A stretch of DNA of 45,398 nucleotides from Candidatus Rhodoferax mariagerensis (GCA_016719055.1 JADKAW010000030.1:1-45398), one strand, 5' to 3'. Counted from the first letter of the stretch, positions 1 through 9,522 are shown. Program-made: numbers and translations. Notes: generated by a model not told the origin, from the sequence alone.

Positions 1-143
1 ACCGCATGCACATGGCCCAATCCCCGGGCCGGGTTGGAGTCACCCCACTTGATTGGTCGTGAATCTTTGGTTTTCTACGTTGCCACATCACTTTGAATCG
101 CACCCGGCCCAGCATGCGGCCACGTCGATTCAGACCTGGCCCT
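1..143. other. Non-coding left edge
   Basis: No gene can be supported downstream of lnt in this stretch. Positions 83-105 match 20636-20658 at about 20 of 23 bases (core ACTTTGAATCGCACCC against ACTTTGACTCGCACCC). This may be debris of the same mobile or repeated element; its identity is unknown. Confidence 0.4.
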
Positions 144-1763
144 TCAAGGCCGGCGCTGTTGTTTTTGGCCCAGTCCAGCCACCACCATCACTGCCAGCGC
201 CAGCAACCAGAGTGGCCACAAACCAAAACGGGCCACCCAGCCGGCGTAAGGCGTGATACCGGTGCGTCCCTGCACCTGGGCGATTAAAGTCGTCACGGCG
301 TGGGGTTTTGCTGCGTGCGTGACTTGCCCAAGATGGTTGACGATGGCGGTGTGCCCGGTATTGGTGGCCAGCAGAAACGAGCGGTCAAATTCCAGACTGC
401 GCATGCGGGCAATCTGCAGATGCTGGTCCATCGCCAGATGCTCGCCAAACCAGCCCAGGTTGCTGATGTTGACCAGCAAAGTCGGCGCCAGGGCCGGGTT
501 GGCAAACTGCGTGGCCAGTTCTTCGGTAAACAGGTTTTCGTAACAAATGCTGGTGGCCAGGCGCTGGCCCTGCCATTCAAAAGCGGGCTGCTGCAAGCCG
601 CCCCGGTTGAAGTCACCTAGCGGGATGTTCATCAGCTTGGTGAACCAGCGGAAAAACGGCGGAATGAACTCGCCAAAAGGCACCAGATGGTGCTTGTCAT
701 AACGCCAGGGCGTGGCTTGACCGGGTTTGAAGCCAACCACCGAGTTGGTGTAGCCCAGCTTGCTATTACCCAGCGGCACACCCACCAGCGCTGCCGTCTG
801 GCCGGACTCGAAACGCTGCGCCAGCGCCTGCCAATACCCCTGAGGCAAATCTTCCGGCAGCAGCGGCACGGCGGTCTCTGGCGTGATGAGCCCACCGGCA
901 CGGTCGGGCGCGGCGCTGAGCTGCGTCCGGTACCAGTTCAAGGCCTTGGGGACACCGGTGCCCTGCTCAAACTTTTCGTCCTGTGCAATATTGCCTTGCA
1001 GCAGCGTGACCTGAATGCTGCCGTGGTCAGCGCCTGGCGCTGCTGACAACACCTGGGGCAAGATCTGCGGCAACACCAGCAGCACCAGCGCTGCGGCCGC
1101 GCACCTCAGACGCGCTGACCAACTTGGTGCGCTCAGCGTCAGAGCCAGCAACGCGGCCACGGCCGCCGCCACGGCGCTGACGCCGTACAAGCCGACCCAG
1201 CCGATCAACGGCACCAGCGGCCCGTCAAGCTGGGCATAACCAATGGCACCCCAGCCAAAACCGCTGAGCCATTGACCCCGCGCCAGCTCTGCCAGCAGCC
1301 ATAGAGACGCAAAAATAATAGCTGACAGACCTCGTCCTGCTTGGGCTAGAGCCTTAAAAAACCAACAAATACCGGCATAATACAAGGCCAGCGCGCCGGC
1401 CAGCGCCAGCACCGCCAGCACCGCCAACGGTGCCGCCAGCCCGCCGTAAGTGTGCATCGAGGTAAACAGCCAGCCAAAAGTCAAGGCCAGCCAGGCCAGC
1501 GCAAACAGCCAGGCGCGCCCGGCCGCCTGGCGCGCACTGGCGCTGCCCAGCAGCAGTTGCACCAGCAGCGCCAGCGCCAGCAATTGCAGCCACCACAGGG
1601 TTTGTCCGCGCTCTGGCGCCCACGCCACAGGCTGCGAAAACGGCCACGCCAGACTGGCCGCCTGCAAGGCACCCGCCAGTAGCGCCAGCAAGGCCGGTAT
1701 CAGGGAAGGTTTTGGCGTTTGCCGCACAAACAGGCCAAAGCCTGTCGGGTCAGACGCTTGCAT
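144..1763 (-). CDS. lnt: Apolipoprotein N-acyltransferase
   Basis: Inner-membrane enzyme that transfers an acyl chain from phospholipid to the N-terminal cysteine of apolipoproteins, the last step of lipoprotein maturation. The 539-residue protein has an N-terminal half of hydrophobic helices (about residues 15-225) and a C-terminal carbon-nitrogen hydrolase domain (about 250-500). The Glu-Lys-Cys triad is visible as TPETAVPLLPED, YDKHHLVPFGEF and SICYENLF. Length is usual for the family. Its start overlaps the end of corC by 14 bases, and the corC-lnt order is the same as in many proteobacteria, so the two are probably co-transcribed. The hydrophobic segment around 1311-1363 coincides with a copy of the dispersed repeat described separately. 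Confidence 0.95.
   Translation of the reverse strand: MQASDPTGFGLFVRQTPKPSLIPALLALLAGALQAASLAWPFSQPVAWAPERGQTLWWLQLLALALLVQLLLGSASARQAAGRAWLFALAWLALTFGWLFTSMHTYGGLAAPLAVLAVLALAGALALYYAGICWFFKALAQAGRGLSAIIFASLWLLAELARGQWLSGFGWGAIGYAQLDGPLVPLIGWVGLYGVSAVAAAVAALLALTLSAPSWSARLRCAAAALVLLVLPQILPQVLSAAPGADHGSIQVTLLQGNIAQDEKFEQGTGVPKALNWYRTQLSAAPDRAGGLITPETAVPLLPEDLPQGYWQALAQRFESGQTAALVGVPLGNSKLGYTNSVVGFKPGQATPWRYDKHHLVPFGEFIPPFFRWFTKLMNIPLGDFNRGGLQQPAFEWQGQRLATSICYENLFTEELATQFANPALAPTLLVNISNLGWFGEHLAMDQHLQIARMRSLEFDRSFLLATNTGHTAIVNHLGQVTHAAKPHAVTTLIAQVQGRTGITPYAGWVARFGLWPLWLLALAVMVVAGLGQKQQRRP
1311..1363 (+). repeat. Dispersed Comamonadaceae-type repeat, copy inside lnt
   Basis: The stretch contains AATAATAGCTGACAGACCTC followed by CTTGGGCTAGAGCC. 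It shares the layout of the intergenic copies at 25379-25439 and 27545-27606: an ATAGCT start, a variable centre, then GGGCTA. Here it is read in frame by lnt and encodes part of a hydrophobic helix. The match is by eye and divergent. Confidence 0.4.
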
Positions 1764-2623
1764 GGGGGGCGGGCGACACCTTGAACCATTTCACCGCGCC
1801 GCCCTTGGTGTGTAACACGGCAAAGTCCAAACCGGCCATCACATGGTGCTCACCGCGTTTGGGCACATGGCCCATTTCGTGGGCAATCAGGCCGCCAATG
1901 GTTTCAAAATCATCGTCGGGGTCGGTGCTTTCCAGTTTGACATCAAAAGCATGTTCAACACGCTCGATGGTGGTGTCGCCGCTGACCCGGTAGCTGCGGT
2001 CGGCCCAGACCAAAAATATCACCTTCGTCGTCGTCAATGTCAAACTCGTCTTCGATCTCGCCAACGATCTGCTCCAGCACGTCTTCAATGGTGATGAGCC
2101 CGGCGACGCGGCCAAACTCGTCAATGACGATGGCCAGATGGTTGTGATTACTCTGGAAATCGCGCAGCAGGTCGTTGAGGCCCTTGCTCTCGGGCACAAA
2201 CACCGCCGGGCGCAGCAGCGCACGAATGTTGAGCTCTGGCGCGCGTTGCAGCTTGAGCAGGTCTTTGGCCATCAGAATGCCAATGATGTTCTCGCGCTCG
2301 CCATCAAACACCGGAAAACGCGAGTGTGCGGTGTCAATCACACCGTGCATCATGTCGTCGTTGCGGTCTTCGATGTTGACCAGCTCCATGCGGGTGGACG
2401 GCACCATCACGTCACCGGCGGTCATGTCGGCCATGCGGATCACGCCTTCGAGCATTTTGCGCGAATCAGCGCCAATGATGCGGTTGTGCTCGGCCTCAGC
2501 CAGCGTGCCAATCAGTTCGTCGGCCGAATCCGGTCCGGGATGGATGAATTCGGCAATTTTTTGCAGAAAAGTGCGGTTGTCTTCGCGGGTGGGACGTGCA
2601 GGTTGAGGGTCAGACACAGCCAA
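1750..2623 (-). pseudogene. corC: CorC/HlyC-family transporter-associated protein, apparent frameshift
   Basis: Cytoplasmic CBS-pair protein of the CorC family, linked to Mg/Co efflux; it is the usual partner of lnt. The first 205 or so codons (2623 to about 2005) contain both CBS motifs, for example ADMTAGDVMVPSTRMELV and LLRDFQSNHNHLAIVIDEFG. The frame then shifts at the CCC run 2004-2006 (GGG on the coding strand). The second frame continues with the expected C-terminal CorC_HlyC domain (WADRSYRVSGDTTIERVEHA) and stops at 1750. Removing one base there restores a 290-residue protein of normal family length. A perfectly conserved downstream frame suggests a very recent mutation or a sequencing error rather than an old pseudogene. 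Confidence 0.85.
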
Positions 2624-2687
2624 TAAAGCAGGACATGCGGTGGTTGATCAGGCCGCAAGGATAGCTGATAACGCAGCCACGCGAGAT

Positions 2688-3416
2688 TTACTCAGCGCTT
2701 GCGCTGTGGTCCATGTCGCGCCAGAACGACTGCATGCGGCTAAAGGTATCCTGAAACTGCTTGGCCTGAACCTTGAACTGGTAATTGGTCTGTGCCATCT
2801 GCTCTTCAACAATTTCTGCGAGCTGGGTGTTCAGGGTGGCGGGCGGCAGGCTCAGGTGCGCCTCGGACTCAGCCCCATCGCGCTCAACCGTGGCCCGGGC
2901 GTTGCGGGCGATCTGCAGCATGGCAACGTTTTCGCTCAGCACATGCACAAACATGGTTTTCACGCCACGGTTGCGCGCATGCATGACGGCACGTTCAAAC
3001 AGCCGAGCGCCAAAACCGCGGCCACGGGACGGTGCCAACACCGACACGCCGAACTCGGAGCTCGGGTTCATGCGCATGTCGATCGAAAAAGCAAGGTGCG
3101 CCATGGCGATCAGCTTGAGTTGGCGGTTATAGATGCCAAAGATTTCGTCACGTTCAAAGTCAAGGCCTTCCACGTAGCGGTCAATCTGCTCGTCCTTGGC
3201 TGAAAAGCCAAAGCGCAAATAGCGGTCTTGCGCGTTCAGGGCTTTCAGGTGGTTGCCAATACGGGTGCGGTGGTTTTCACCCAGGCAGCGAATGGGCACC
3301 ACCAGATCAGACAGGCGCGGAGACTTCAGGGACGCAGGCTCAGCCGGGCGCATGCTGTCTGGCGCTGCTGGCGTCTTGAGCATGAACTCCTCGCGAGGAT
3401 CAATGGTTTTTAACAT
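2688..3416 (-). CDS. GNAT-family N-acetyltransferase
   Basis: 242-residue protein with a GCN5-type acetyltransferase core at about residues 35-190. The acetyl-CoA loop reads VSVLAPSRGRGFGARLFERA (motif A, RGRGFGARL), followed by the typical hydrophobic strand VKTMFVHVLSENVAM. The C-terminal 50 residues are polar and probably helical. The substrate cannot be read from sequence. An in-frame ATG 11 codons downstream is an alternative start, since ATGCTGAA occurs at both. It is transcribed separately from corC, with a 64-base gap. Confidence 0.75.
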   Translation of the reverse strand: MLKTIDPREEFMLKTPAAPDSMRPAEPASLKSPRLSDLVVPIRCLGENHRTRIGNHLKALNAQDRYLRFGFSAKDEQIDRYVEGLDFERDEIFGIYNRQLKLIAMAHLAFSIDMRMNPSSEFGVSVLAPSRGRGFGARLFERAVMHARNRGVKTMFVHVLSENVAMLQIARNARATVERDGAESEAHLSLPPATLNTQLAEIVEEQMAQTNYQFKVQAKQFQDTFSRMQSFWRDMDHSASAE

Positions 3417-3530
3417 GGCTCAAATATAAGGGTTTCCCCTAGTTTTACCACTCTAATACGACGCTTTTCAGCGTAAATGTTGCAATGAGGCCATTTTCCG
3501 GCGCTTTTCAGACCTTAAACTGCCTAGGCA

Positions 3531-4268
3531 ATGGAAGCATCCAAACTCATTCGGGACGCCATGGCCAGTGTGGCGGGCTTGCGGCAAGCTGCAAAAGAGC
3601 AGCCCGCGCTGGCGCAGGCCGTGCTGGCCATCAAACATCTTCAGGCCCAGCGCTTCGCCCACACCTATGCAGATTTGTTGGCGTCTGCTGCCTATGCACC
3701 CAGTGCCACTTTTTTTCTGCAAGAGCTCTACAGCGCGGGTGACTTCAGCGTGCGTGATGCCCAGTTTGCGCGCATTGCTGGCGCTCTGGAGCGCACTTTC
3801 CCCGAACAGGTGGTGGCAACGGCAGTGGCACTGGCGCAATTGCATGGCCTGACCGAGGCGCTGGACTTGGACATGGCCCGGCACTGGTGCCAGCACACGG
3901 CAGACCGGGCCGAAATCCGCTACCTGAACGCCTGGCGCACCGTGGCCCAACCCAGCCAACGCCAGTGGCAACTGGACACGGTGCTGGGCATTGGCAAAAC
4001 GCTGGGCGATCTGACCCGTCGCAAAAGCCTGCGCATCATGCTCAAAATGATGCGGCAACCGGCGCGCCTGGCTGGGCTGGGTTCGCTGCAGACCTTTCTG
4101 GAAACCGGTTTTGACCGTTTCGCTTCCATGGCCACCCAAGGCGGCTGCGTGGATTATTTTCTCGGCACCGTTCAAGCCCGTGAGTCCGCCTGGTTGACGC
4201 AGCTCTTCAACGCCCCGACAGCGGACTGCGAGACAGAACTGCGGGCTGTCTTGCAAACGCGCTGCTGA
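3531..4268 (+). CDS. Conserved hypothetical protein, all-helical
   Basis: 245-residue soluble protein with no recognised catalytic motif. The segment SATFFLQELYSAGDFSVRDAQFARI looks like a conserved core, and I recall similar hypothetical proteins in Burkholderiales, but no function is known to me. It is Ala/Leu-rich and predicted helical throughout, with no signal peptide or membrane segment. It lies 100 bases upstream of the helicase gene on the same strand, so co-transcription is possible. Confidence 0.7.
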   Translation: MEASKLIRDAMASVAGLRQAAKEQPALAQAVLAIKHLQAQRFAHTYADLLASAAYAPSATFFLQELYSAGDFSVRDAQFARIAGALERTFPEQVVATAVALAQLHGLTEALDLDMARHWCQHTADRAEIRYLNAWRTVAQPSQRQWQLDTVLGIGKTLGDLTRRKSLRIMLKMMRQPARLAGLGSLQTFLETGFDRFASMATQGGCVDYFLGTVQARESAWLTQLFNAPTADCETELRAVLQTRC

Positions 4269-4368
4269 GCAGTGTCCAAACCGCCGGCTTGGGCGGCTTG
4301 GTCCGATGAGCAGTTCCGGTAAGCTGCTGGTGGCTGGGTATGATTCGCCCCCCTGTCACCGTCATCCC

Positions 4369-6525
4369 ATGTCCCACACGCCCACCTCCGGTCTGAATCT
4401 GGCCCAGCAAGAAGCGGTCAACTACCTGCACGGTCCGTGTCTGGTGCTGGCCGGTGCCGGTTCGGGTAAAACCCGCGTGATTACGCACAAGATTGGCCGC
4501 CTGATTCAGTCCGGTGTAGCTCCCAAGCGCATTTTGGCCATCACCTTTACCAACAAGGCGGCTGCCGAGATGCGCGAGCGTGCCCGCAGCCTGATTGGCA
4601 AGGCGGCCAAAGACACGCTGATATGCACCTTTCACGCGCTCGGTGTGCGCCTGTTGCGTGAAGACGGCACTGCGCTGGGCCTGAAACCCAACTTTTCGAT
4701 TCTCGACAGTGATGACGTGACCAGCATCCTCAAAGACGCCGGCGGCAGTGTGGATGCCGCCACTGCGCGCGGCTGGCAATGGACCATCAGCCGGTGGAAA
4801 AACCAGGGGCTCAACGCCGAGCGTGCGCTGGCTGCTGCCAGCAACGACAGTGAACGCATTGTGGCCCGTGTGATGGCGCATTACGAAGAGCGCTTGACAG
4901 CGTTTCAAAGTGTGGACTTTGACGACCTGATCAGCCTGCCCCTCAAGCTACTACAAAATCATGAGCATGTCAGGCATAAGTGGCAAGGGCTGGCAGGTCA
5001 TATTCTTGTGGATGAGTACCAGGACACCAACGCCACCCAGTACGAGCTGCTGAAACTGCTGGTGGGCGGCAACAGCCCGGGGCAAGCGCGTTTTACCACC
5101 GTGGGTGACGACGACCAGTCCATTTATGGCTGGCGTGGGGCCACGCTGGACAATCTGAAAAAGCTGCCACTCGACTTTCCTGGCCTGAAAGTCATCAAAC
5201 TGGAGCAAAACTACCGCTCCACCAGCGCCATCCTGCGCGCCGCCAATAACGTGATTGGCCCCAACCCCAAACTGTTCCCCAAAAACCTGTGGAGCGATTT
5301 GGGCGAAGGCGAACCGGTGCGGGTGGTCGATGCTGATACCGAAGAGCACGAGGCTGAACGCGCGGTGGCGCGCATCCAGAGCCTGCGTGCCAGCGGCCTG
5401 AATCAGGCTGGGCCGCAGTTCAAGGAATTCAGGGACTTTGCCGTGCTTTACCGCGCCAACCACCAGGCCAAACCGTTTGAGAAAGCCCTGCGCAAGGCGC
5501 AAATTCCGTACAAGGTGTCGGGGGGCACCAGCTTTTTTGACCGGGCCGAAGTCAAAGACCTGTGCGCCTGGTTCCGGCTGTGGATCAACAACAACGATGA
5601 CCCGGCGTTTTTGCGCGCAGTGACCACGCCCAAGCGCGGCATTGGCCACCAGTCCCTGGGGCACCTGGGCGACTTTGCCACGCGCTATCGGGTCAGCATG
5701 TTCGGGGCGCTGTTTTCCAGTAGCCTGGGCAGTGTGATCTCGGGCAAGGCACTGGGCAGCCTGCACGAATTTGGCCGCGAGGTCAACGACCTGGAGTTCC
5801 GTGCCCGCCACACCCTGGGCGCCGAGGCCGCCAAGACCTTTTTGATGGACTGGCTCAAAGACATCGGGTTCGAGAAGTACCTGTACGACGGCGAAGACAG
5901 CGAGCAAGTGGCCGCCGCCCGCTGGAGCAATGTGATCGATTTTGTGGACTGGATGAGCGGGCGCTGTAGCGGGCAGATTGAAGATGCCTCGGGGGTTAAT
6001 GCGGCAGGCGAAATCAAGTCACTGCTGGAAGTGGCGCAAACCGTGTCGCTGCTGTCGACCATTTCCGAGCAGGAAAAAGACCAGAACGTGGTCACGCTGT
6101 CAACGCTGCATGCCTCCAAGGGGCTGGAGTGGCCGCATGTGATGCTGGTCGGCGTGACCGAGGGCATGCTGCCGTTCAAACTGCGCGACAACCCCGAGGC
6201 GCAAGAATCTGGCACGGCGTCGGCCGCTCAGCGGGCGCAGGCGCAAGAGGCTGCCAGCGAGAGCCTGAGCACGCACCTGCAGGAGGAACGGCGCCTGATG
6301 TATGTGGGCATCACCCGTGCCCAACGCAGCCTGGCCGTGAGTTGGACGCGCAAACGTAAAAAGGGCCGTGAAATGGTGGCAGCGCAGCCCAGCCGATTCA
6401 TTGCAGAGATGGGGCTGGACCAGAGCACCACCAAAGAAGACCCACGCGCCAAGCTCAAAGCGCTACGGGCTGAGTTTGCCCAAAAGGCACTTGATGGCGC
6501 GGCAGCACGCGCGCTGCTGCGCTAA
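4369..6525 (+). CDS. rep: ATP-dependent DNA helicase, Rep/UvrD superfamily 1
   Basis: 3'-5' DNA helicase of superfamily 1A that aids replication fork progression. The ATG at 4369 is preferred over an upstream in-frame start at 4306 because the protein then opens directly into the Q-motif region (LNLAQQEAV). Visible motifs: Walker A GAGSGKTR, motif Ia ITFTNKAAAEMRERA, DEYQDTNATQ (motif II), GDDDQSIYGWRGA (motif III), EQNYRS (motif IV), TLHASKGLEW (motif V) and EERRLMYVGITRAQ (motif VI). At 718 residues it is slightly longer than E. coli Rep. Rep is more likely than UvrD because of the overall length and motif spacing. Confidence 0.9.
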   Translation: MSHTPTSGLNLAQQEAVNYLHGPCLVLAGAGSGKTRVITHKIGRLIQSGVAPKRILAITFTNKAAAEMRERARSLIGKAAKDTLICTFHALGVRLLREDGTALGLKPNFSILDSDDVTSILKDAGGSVDAATARGWQWTISRWKNQGLNAERALAAASNDSERIVARVMAHYEERLTAFQSVDFDDLISLPLKLLQNHEHVRHKWQGLAGHILVDEYQDTNATQYELLKLLVGGNSPGQARFTTVGDDDQSIYGWRGATLDNLKKLPLDFPGLKVIKLEQNYRSTSAILRAANNVIGPNPKLFPKNLWSDLGEGEPVRVVDADTEEHEAERAVARIQSLRASGLNQAGPQFKEFRDFAVLYRANHQAKPFEKALRKAQIPYKVSGGTSFFDRAEVKDLCAWFRLWINNNDDPAFLRAVTTPKRGIGHQSLGHLGDFATRYRVSMFGALFSSSLGSVISGKALGSLHEFGREVNDLEFRARHTLGAEAAKTFLMDWLKDIGFEKYLYDGEDSEQVAAARWSNVIDFVDWMSGRCSGQIEDASGVNAAGEIKSLLEVAQTVSLLSTISEQEKDQNVVTLSTLHASKGLEWPHVMLVGVTEGMLPFKLRDNPEAQESGTASAAQRAQAQEAASESLSTHLQEERRLMYVGITRAQRSLAVSWTRKRKKGREMVAAQPSRFIAEMGLDQSTTKEDPRAKLKALRAEFAQKALDGAAARALLR

Positions 6526-6568
6526 ACACCGTTAGACAATCGGCTGGCAACTTGGGGGATCACAGCAC

Positions 6569-7705
6569 ATGAACTTATTCGCTACTCTTATTTTCATAGT
6601 GGCTAGCGCTTTACCTGTCTGGGCTAGAGCACAAATTGTTATTGAAAACCCAGCTGAATCCGGCTGGCGGCAATGCAGTAATTTGAGTGGTGATAACGAA
6701 GCACGGCTACGCTGCTATGACCAATGGGCGGCGCAACAAGCTGAGCTGCCCACCGCCGGTCCACCCGCCACTCCCGCCAACATCCCTGCCGCCACCCCGG
6801 CACCCGTGGTGATCACCATGGTGGCACCCGCAGCACATGACTGCAAGAACCCACGGTTTTCTGAGCTATCGCGCTTTTGGGAGCTCGAAGCCGGCAGCGA
6901 CTGCGGCACCTTTGGCATTCGTGGTTACAAACCGATCAGTTTGTCGGTGATTGGTTCAGACAGCGTCAACACCCAACCCGATTCACCACTGACTGACCAT
7001 CGCGCGACCTCGGCGCTGGATTTCAACACCACCGAGGCGCGCATCGGGCTGTCGGTGCGCACCAAAATCGCCCAGGGTTTGCTGACGCCTGATCAGACGC
7101 TGAAACGCGATTCGCTGTGGTTTGGCTACTCGCAACAGTCCAACTGGCAGATTTTCAGTGGGGATTTGTCGCGCCCGTTTCGCACCACCGATCACGAGCC
7201 CGAGCTGGTCTACATCTACCCCACCGATATGGATCTGCCTGGCGGCTGGCGGCTGCGGTATGCCGGGCTGGCACTCAACCATCAGTCCAACGGGCAGCCG
7301 CTGCCCTTGTCGCGAAGCTGGAACCGCAGCATCCTGATGGCCGGGCTTGAAAACGATGCCGGGTTTCAACTGCTGGGCAAGCTCTGGTACCGTATCCCCG
7401 AGAACGCCAGCATCGACGACAACCCTGAGATCAGCGACCTGGTGGGCCGCGCCGAGCTCACTGGCCTGTGGAGACCCGACCTCAAAAACACCTTGGGTCT
7501 GACCGTGCGCCATGCGCTGCGTGCACAGGGCAATGGCTCGATCAAGCTGGAATGGCTGCGAAAATTAAGCAGCTCCGATGACAACGGCAACCCTAGCGGC
7601 CTGCGCCTGCACACCCAGTTGTTTTCAGGTTTTGGCGACTCGCTGATTGACTACAACCGCCGACGCGTTGTGCTCAGCGTGGGTTTGAGTCTGGTTGATT
7701 GGTGA
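6569..7705 (+). CDS. pldA: Outer-membrane phospholipase A1
   Basis: OMPLA-type phospholipase of the outer membrane, hydrolysing glycerophospholipids. The 378-residue protein has an N-terminal signal peptide (residues 1-22, ending near WARAQ), a Pro/Ala-rich linker (about 50-85) and a beta-barrel domain. Family motifs are GYSQQSNWQIF, FRTTDHEPELVY and LNHQSNGQPLPLSRSWNR. The His and Ser of HQS match the catalytic pair, and the Asn of SWNR matches the third triad member of E. coli OMPLA. The DNA encoding the signal peptide (6589-6640) resembles the dispersed repeat of this window. Confidence 0.9.
   Translation: MNLFATLIFIVASALPVWARAQIVIENPAESGWRQCSNLSGDNEARLRCYDQWAAQQAELPTAGPPATPANIPAATPAPVVITMVAPAAHDCKNPRFSELSRFWELEAGSDCGTFGIRGYKPISLSVIGSDSVNTQPDSPLTDHRATSALDFNTTEARIGLSVRTKIAQGLLTPDQTLKRDSLWFGYSQQSNWQIFSGDLSRPFRTTDHEPELVYIYPTDMDLPGGWRLRYAGLALNHQSNGQPLPLSRSWNRSILMAGLENDAGFQLLGKLWYRIPENASIDDNPEISDLVGRAELTGLWRPDLKNTLGLTVRHALRAQGNGSIKLEWLRKLSSSDDNGNPSGLRLHTQLFSGFGDSLIDYNRRRVVLSVGLSLVDW
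6589..6640 (+). repeat. Dispersed repeat-like copy in pldA signal-peptide region
   Basis: The stretch reads CATAGTGGCTAGCGCTTTAC, then CTGTCTGGGCTAGAGC. The order of elements (ATAG, GCTAGCGCTT, variable spacer, TGGGCTAGAGC) matches the lnt copy at 1311-1363 and the intergenic copies near 25.4 and 27.5 kb. It encodes the hydrophobic core of the PldA signal peptide. Confidence 0.4.
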
Positions 7706-7724
7706 TCAGGCGCGGTGTTGCCTT

Positions 7725-7740
7725 TGTCGCATCACTGACA
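7725..7740 (+). promoter_or_regulatory. NifA upstream activator sequence 1
   Basis: TGTCGCATCACTGACA is a perfect TGT-N10-ACA NifA site. It lies 98 bases upstream of the sigma-54 -24 element of nifB and 53 bases (about five helical turns) from the second site. Confidence 0.75.
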
Positions 7741-7777
7741 TTGGGGTTCAAAATCTGCGCTCGCCAGGTCAGGTGCC

Positions 7778-7793
7778 TGTGCCACATGTGACA
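7778..7793 (+). promoter_or_regulatory. NifA upstream activator sequence 2
   Basis: TGTGCCACATGTGACA is a second perfect TGT-N10-ACA site, 45 bases upstream of the -24 element. It is on the same helical face as site 1, consistent with cooperative NifA binding. Confidence 0.75.
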
Positions 7794-7822
7794 AAAAACT
7801 GGTGCTAACAGGCCTTTTTGGG

Positions 7823-7838
7823 TGGCACGGATTTAGCT
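7823..7838 (+). promoter_or_regulatory. Sigma-54 (-24/-12) promoter of nifB
   Basis: TGGCACGGATTTAGCT matches the consensus TGGCACGRNNNTTGCW at all fixed positions except one (TAGC for TTGC). The GG and GC elements have the required spacing. Transcription would start near 7850, about 30 bases before the nifB ATG. Confidence 0.85.
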
Positions 7839-7881
7839 AAGTACCCTTGTGCGATCAAGGTAGGTCGCGAGAAGGGTACCC

Positions 7882-9489
7882 ATGCAGTCAAGCGCGTTCG
7901 CCGCATCCATGCCAGGCAAGACCTATGTCAGCATCGGTCAAATCAGGTCCCTGGGGGCCGGGTTCGACCTGCCCGACACCGGCGCCGGCTGTGGCACGCA
8001 GGGCGGCCAGGGCAAGGCCAGTTGTGGCTCGTCCGATGGCCCGCAGGACATGCCCCAGCACATCTGGGACAAGGTCAAGGACCATCCCTGTTATTCCGAA
8101 GAAGCGCATCACCACTTTGCCCGCATGCATGTGGCCGTGGCGCCAGCCTGCAATATCCAGTGCAACTACTGCAACCGCAAATACGACTGCAGCAACGAAT
8201 CGCGCCCCGGCGTGGTGTCGCAAAAACTCACCCCTGAGCAAGCGGTGCGCAAGGTAGTGGCGGTGGCCAGCGAGATTCCACAAATGACGGTGCTGGGCAT
8301 TGCCGGCCCGGGCGACGCGCTGGCCAACCCGAAAAAGACCTTTGATACCTTTCGGATGTTGCAGGCGCAAGCCCCGGACATCAAGCTGTGTATTTCAACC
8401 AACGGGTTGGCGCTGCCCGATTGGGTCGATGAAATCTGCAAGTACAACGTGGACCACGTCACCCTCACCATCAACATGGTCGACCCGGTGGTGGGTGAAA
8501 AGATTTACCCCTGGATTTTTTACAAGCACAAACGCCTGATTGGATATGAAGCCGCCAAGGTGCTGCACGAGCGCCAGATGCTGGGGCTGGAAATGCTCAC
8601 TGCCCGTGGCGTGCTGACCAAGATCAACTCGGTTTTGATCCCCGGCATCAATGACCAGCACCTGATGGATGTCAACCGCGAGGTCAAAAAGCGCGGTGCC
8701 TTTTTGCACAACATCATGCCGCTGATCAGCGAGGCCGAACACGGCACGGTGTTTGGCCTGAGCGGCCAGCGCGGTCCGAGTGCGGCGGAGCTCAAGGCGG
8801 TGCAGGATGCCTGCATGGGCGGCGCGAACTTGATGCGGCATTGCAGGCAATGCCGCGCCGATGCCGTGGGGCTTCTGGGTGAAGACCGCAGCGACGAGTT
8901 CACGCTGGACAAGCTGGAACACATGAACGTGGTGTACGACCTGGAAAAGCGCCGCAATTACCAGGAAAAAGTGGCCCTTGAGCGCAATGCCCAGCAAGCC
9001 GCCAAGCAACAAGCTCTGGCAACGGCCAGCAGCACCCAGACAGACGACAACCTGACCGTGCTGGTGGCAGTGGCCACCAAAGGTGGCGGTCGGGTCAACG
9101 AGCACTTTGGCCATGTCACCGAATTCCAAGTGTTTGAAGTGTCTGCCACCCAAGCGCTGTTTGTCGGTCACCGCCGGGTAGACCAGTATTGCCAGGGTGG
9201 CGACGGTGACGATGCCCAGCTGCCCTCGGTGGTACGCGCCATCAACGACTGCCACGCCGTGCTGGTGGCCAAGATTGGGGCTTGTCCGAAAGACGAGTTG
9301 ACTGCTGCCGGCGTCGAGCCGGTGGACGCCTATGTGGGCGAGTTCATTGAAAAAGCGGCACTTGGCTGGTTTGCCGGCTACTGCGAGCGCCTTGCCAGCG
9401 GCGCGGTGGTGCACCAAAGCCGGGGCGATGCGCAGATTCGTCAGGGTGCCTTTACCCAGCTTGCGCAAAACATGGCCCTGGCCGCCTGA
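7882..9489 (+). CDS. nifB: Nitrogenase cofactor biosynthesis protein NifB
   Basis: Radical SAM enzyme that makes NifB-co, the 8Fe-9S-C core precursor of the nitrogenase FeMo-cofactor. The 535-residue protein has the radical SAM CX3CX2C motif at Cys90, Cys94 and Cys97 (ACNIQCNYCNRKYDC) and further conserved cysteines (HCRQCRADAVG). Its C-terminal NifX-like domain (about 390-520, VAVATKGGGRVNEHFGHV) is the two-domain form usual in proteobacteria. It is first in a tightly packed plus-strand nif operon and is preceded by a sigma-54 promoter and two NifA sites, so expression should depend on NifA and nitrogen and oxygen status. Confidence 0.97.
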   Translation: MQSSAFAASMPGKTYVSIGQIRSLGAGFDLPDTGAGCGTQGGQGKASCGSSDGPQDMPQHIWDKVKDHPCYSEEAHHHFARMHVAVAPACNIQCNYCNRKYDCSNESRPGVVSQKLTPEQAVRKVVAVASEIPQMTVLGIAGPGDALANPKKTFDTFRMLQAQAPDIKLCISTNGLALPDWVDEICKYNVDHVTLTINMVDPVVGEKIYPWIFYKHKRLIGYEAAKVLHERQMLGLEMLTARGVLTKINSVLIPGINDQHLMDVNREVKKRGAFLHNIMPLISEAEHGTVFGLSGQRGPSAAELKAVQDACMGGANLMRHCRQCRADAVGLLGEDRSDEFTLDKLEHMNVVYDLEKRRNYQEKVALERNAQQAAKQQALATASSTQTDDNLTVLVAVATKGGGRVNEHFGHVTEFQVFEVSATQALFVGHRRVDQYCQGGDGDDAQLPSVVRAINDCHAVLVAKIGACPKDELTAAGVEPVDAYVGEFIEKAALGWFAGYCERLASGAVVHQSRGDAQIRQGAFTQLAQNMALAA

Positions 9490-9522
9490 GTTTTATTTTG
9501 TCAACCTCACTGGAGATTCACC

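Noticed and set aside
4951..5907. 318-codon minus-strand open frame inside the helicase gene
   Set aside because: Shadow frame in GC-rich DNA; the plus strand carries all helicase motifs.
8395..9468. 357-codon minus-strand open frame inside nifB
   Set aside because: Antisense to the conserved nifB sequence and without recognisable domains.
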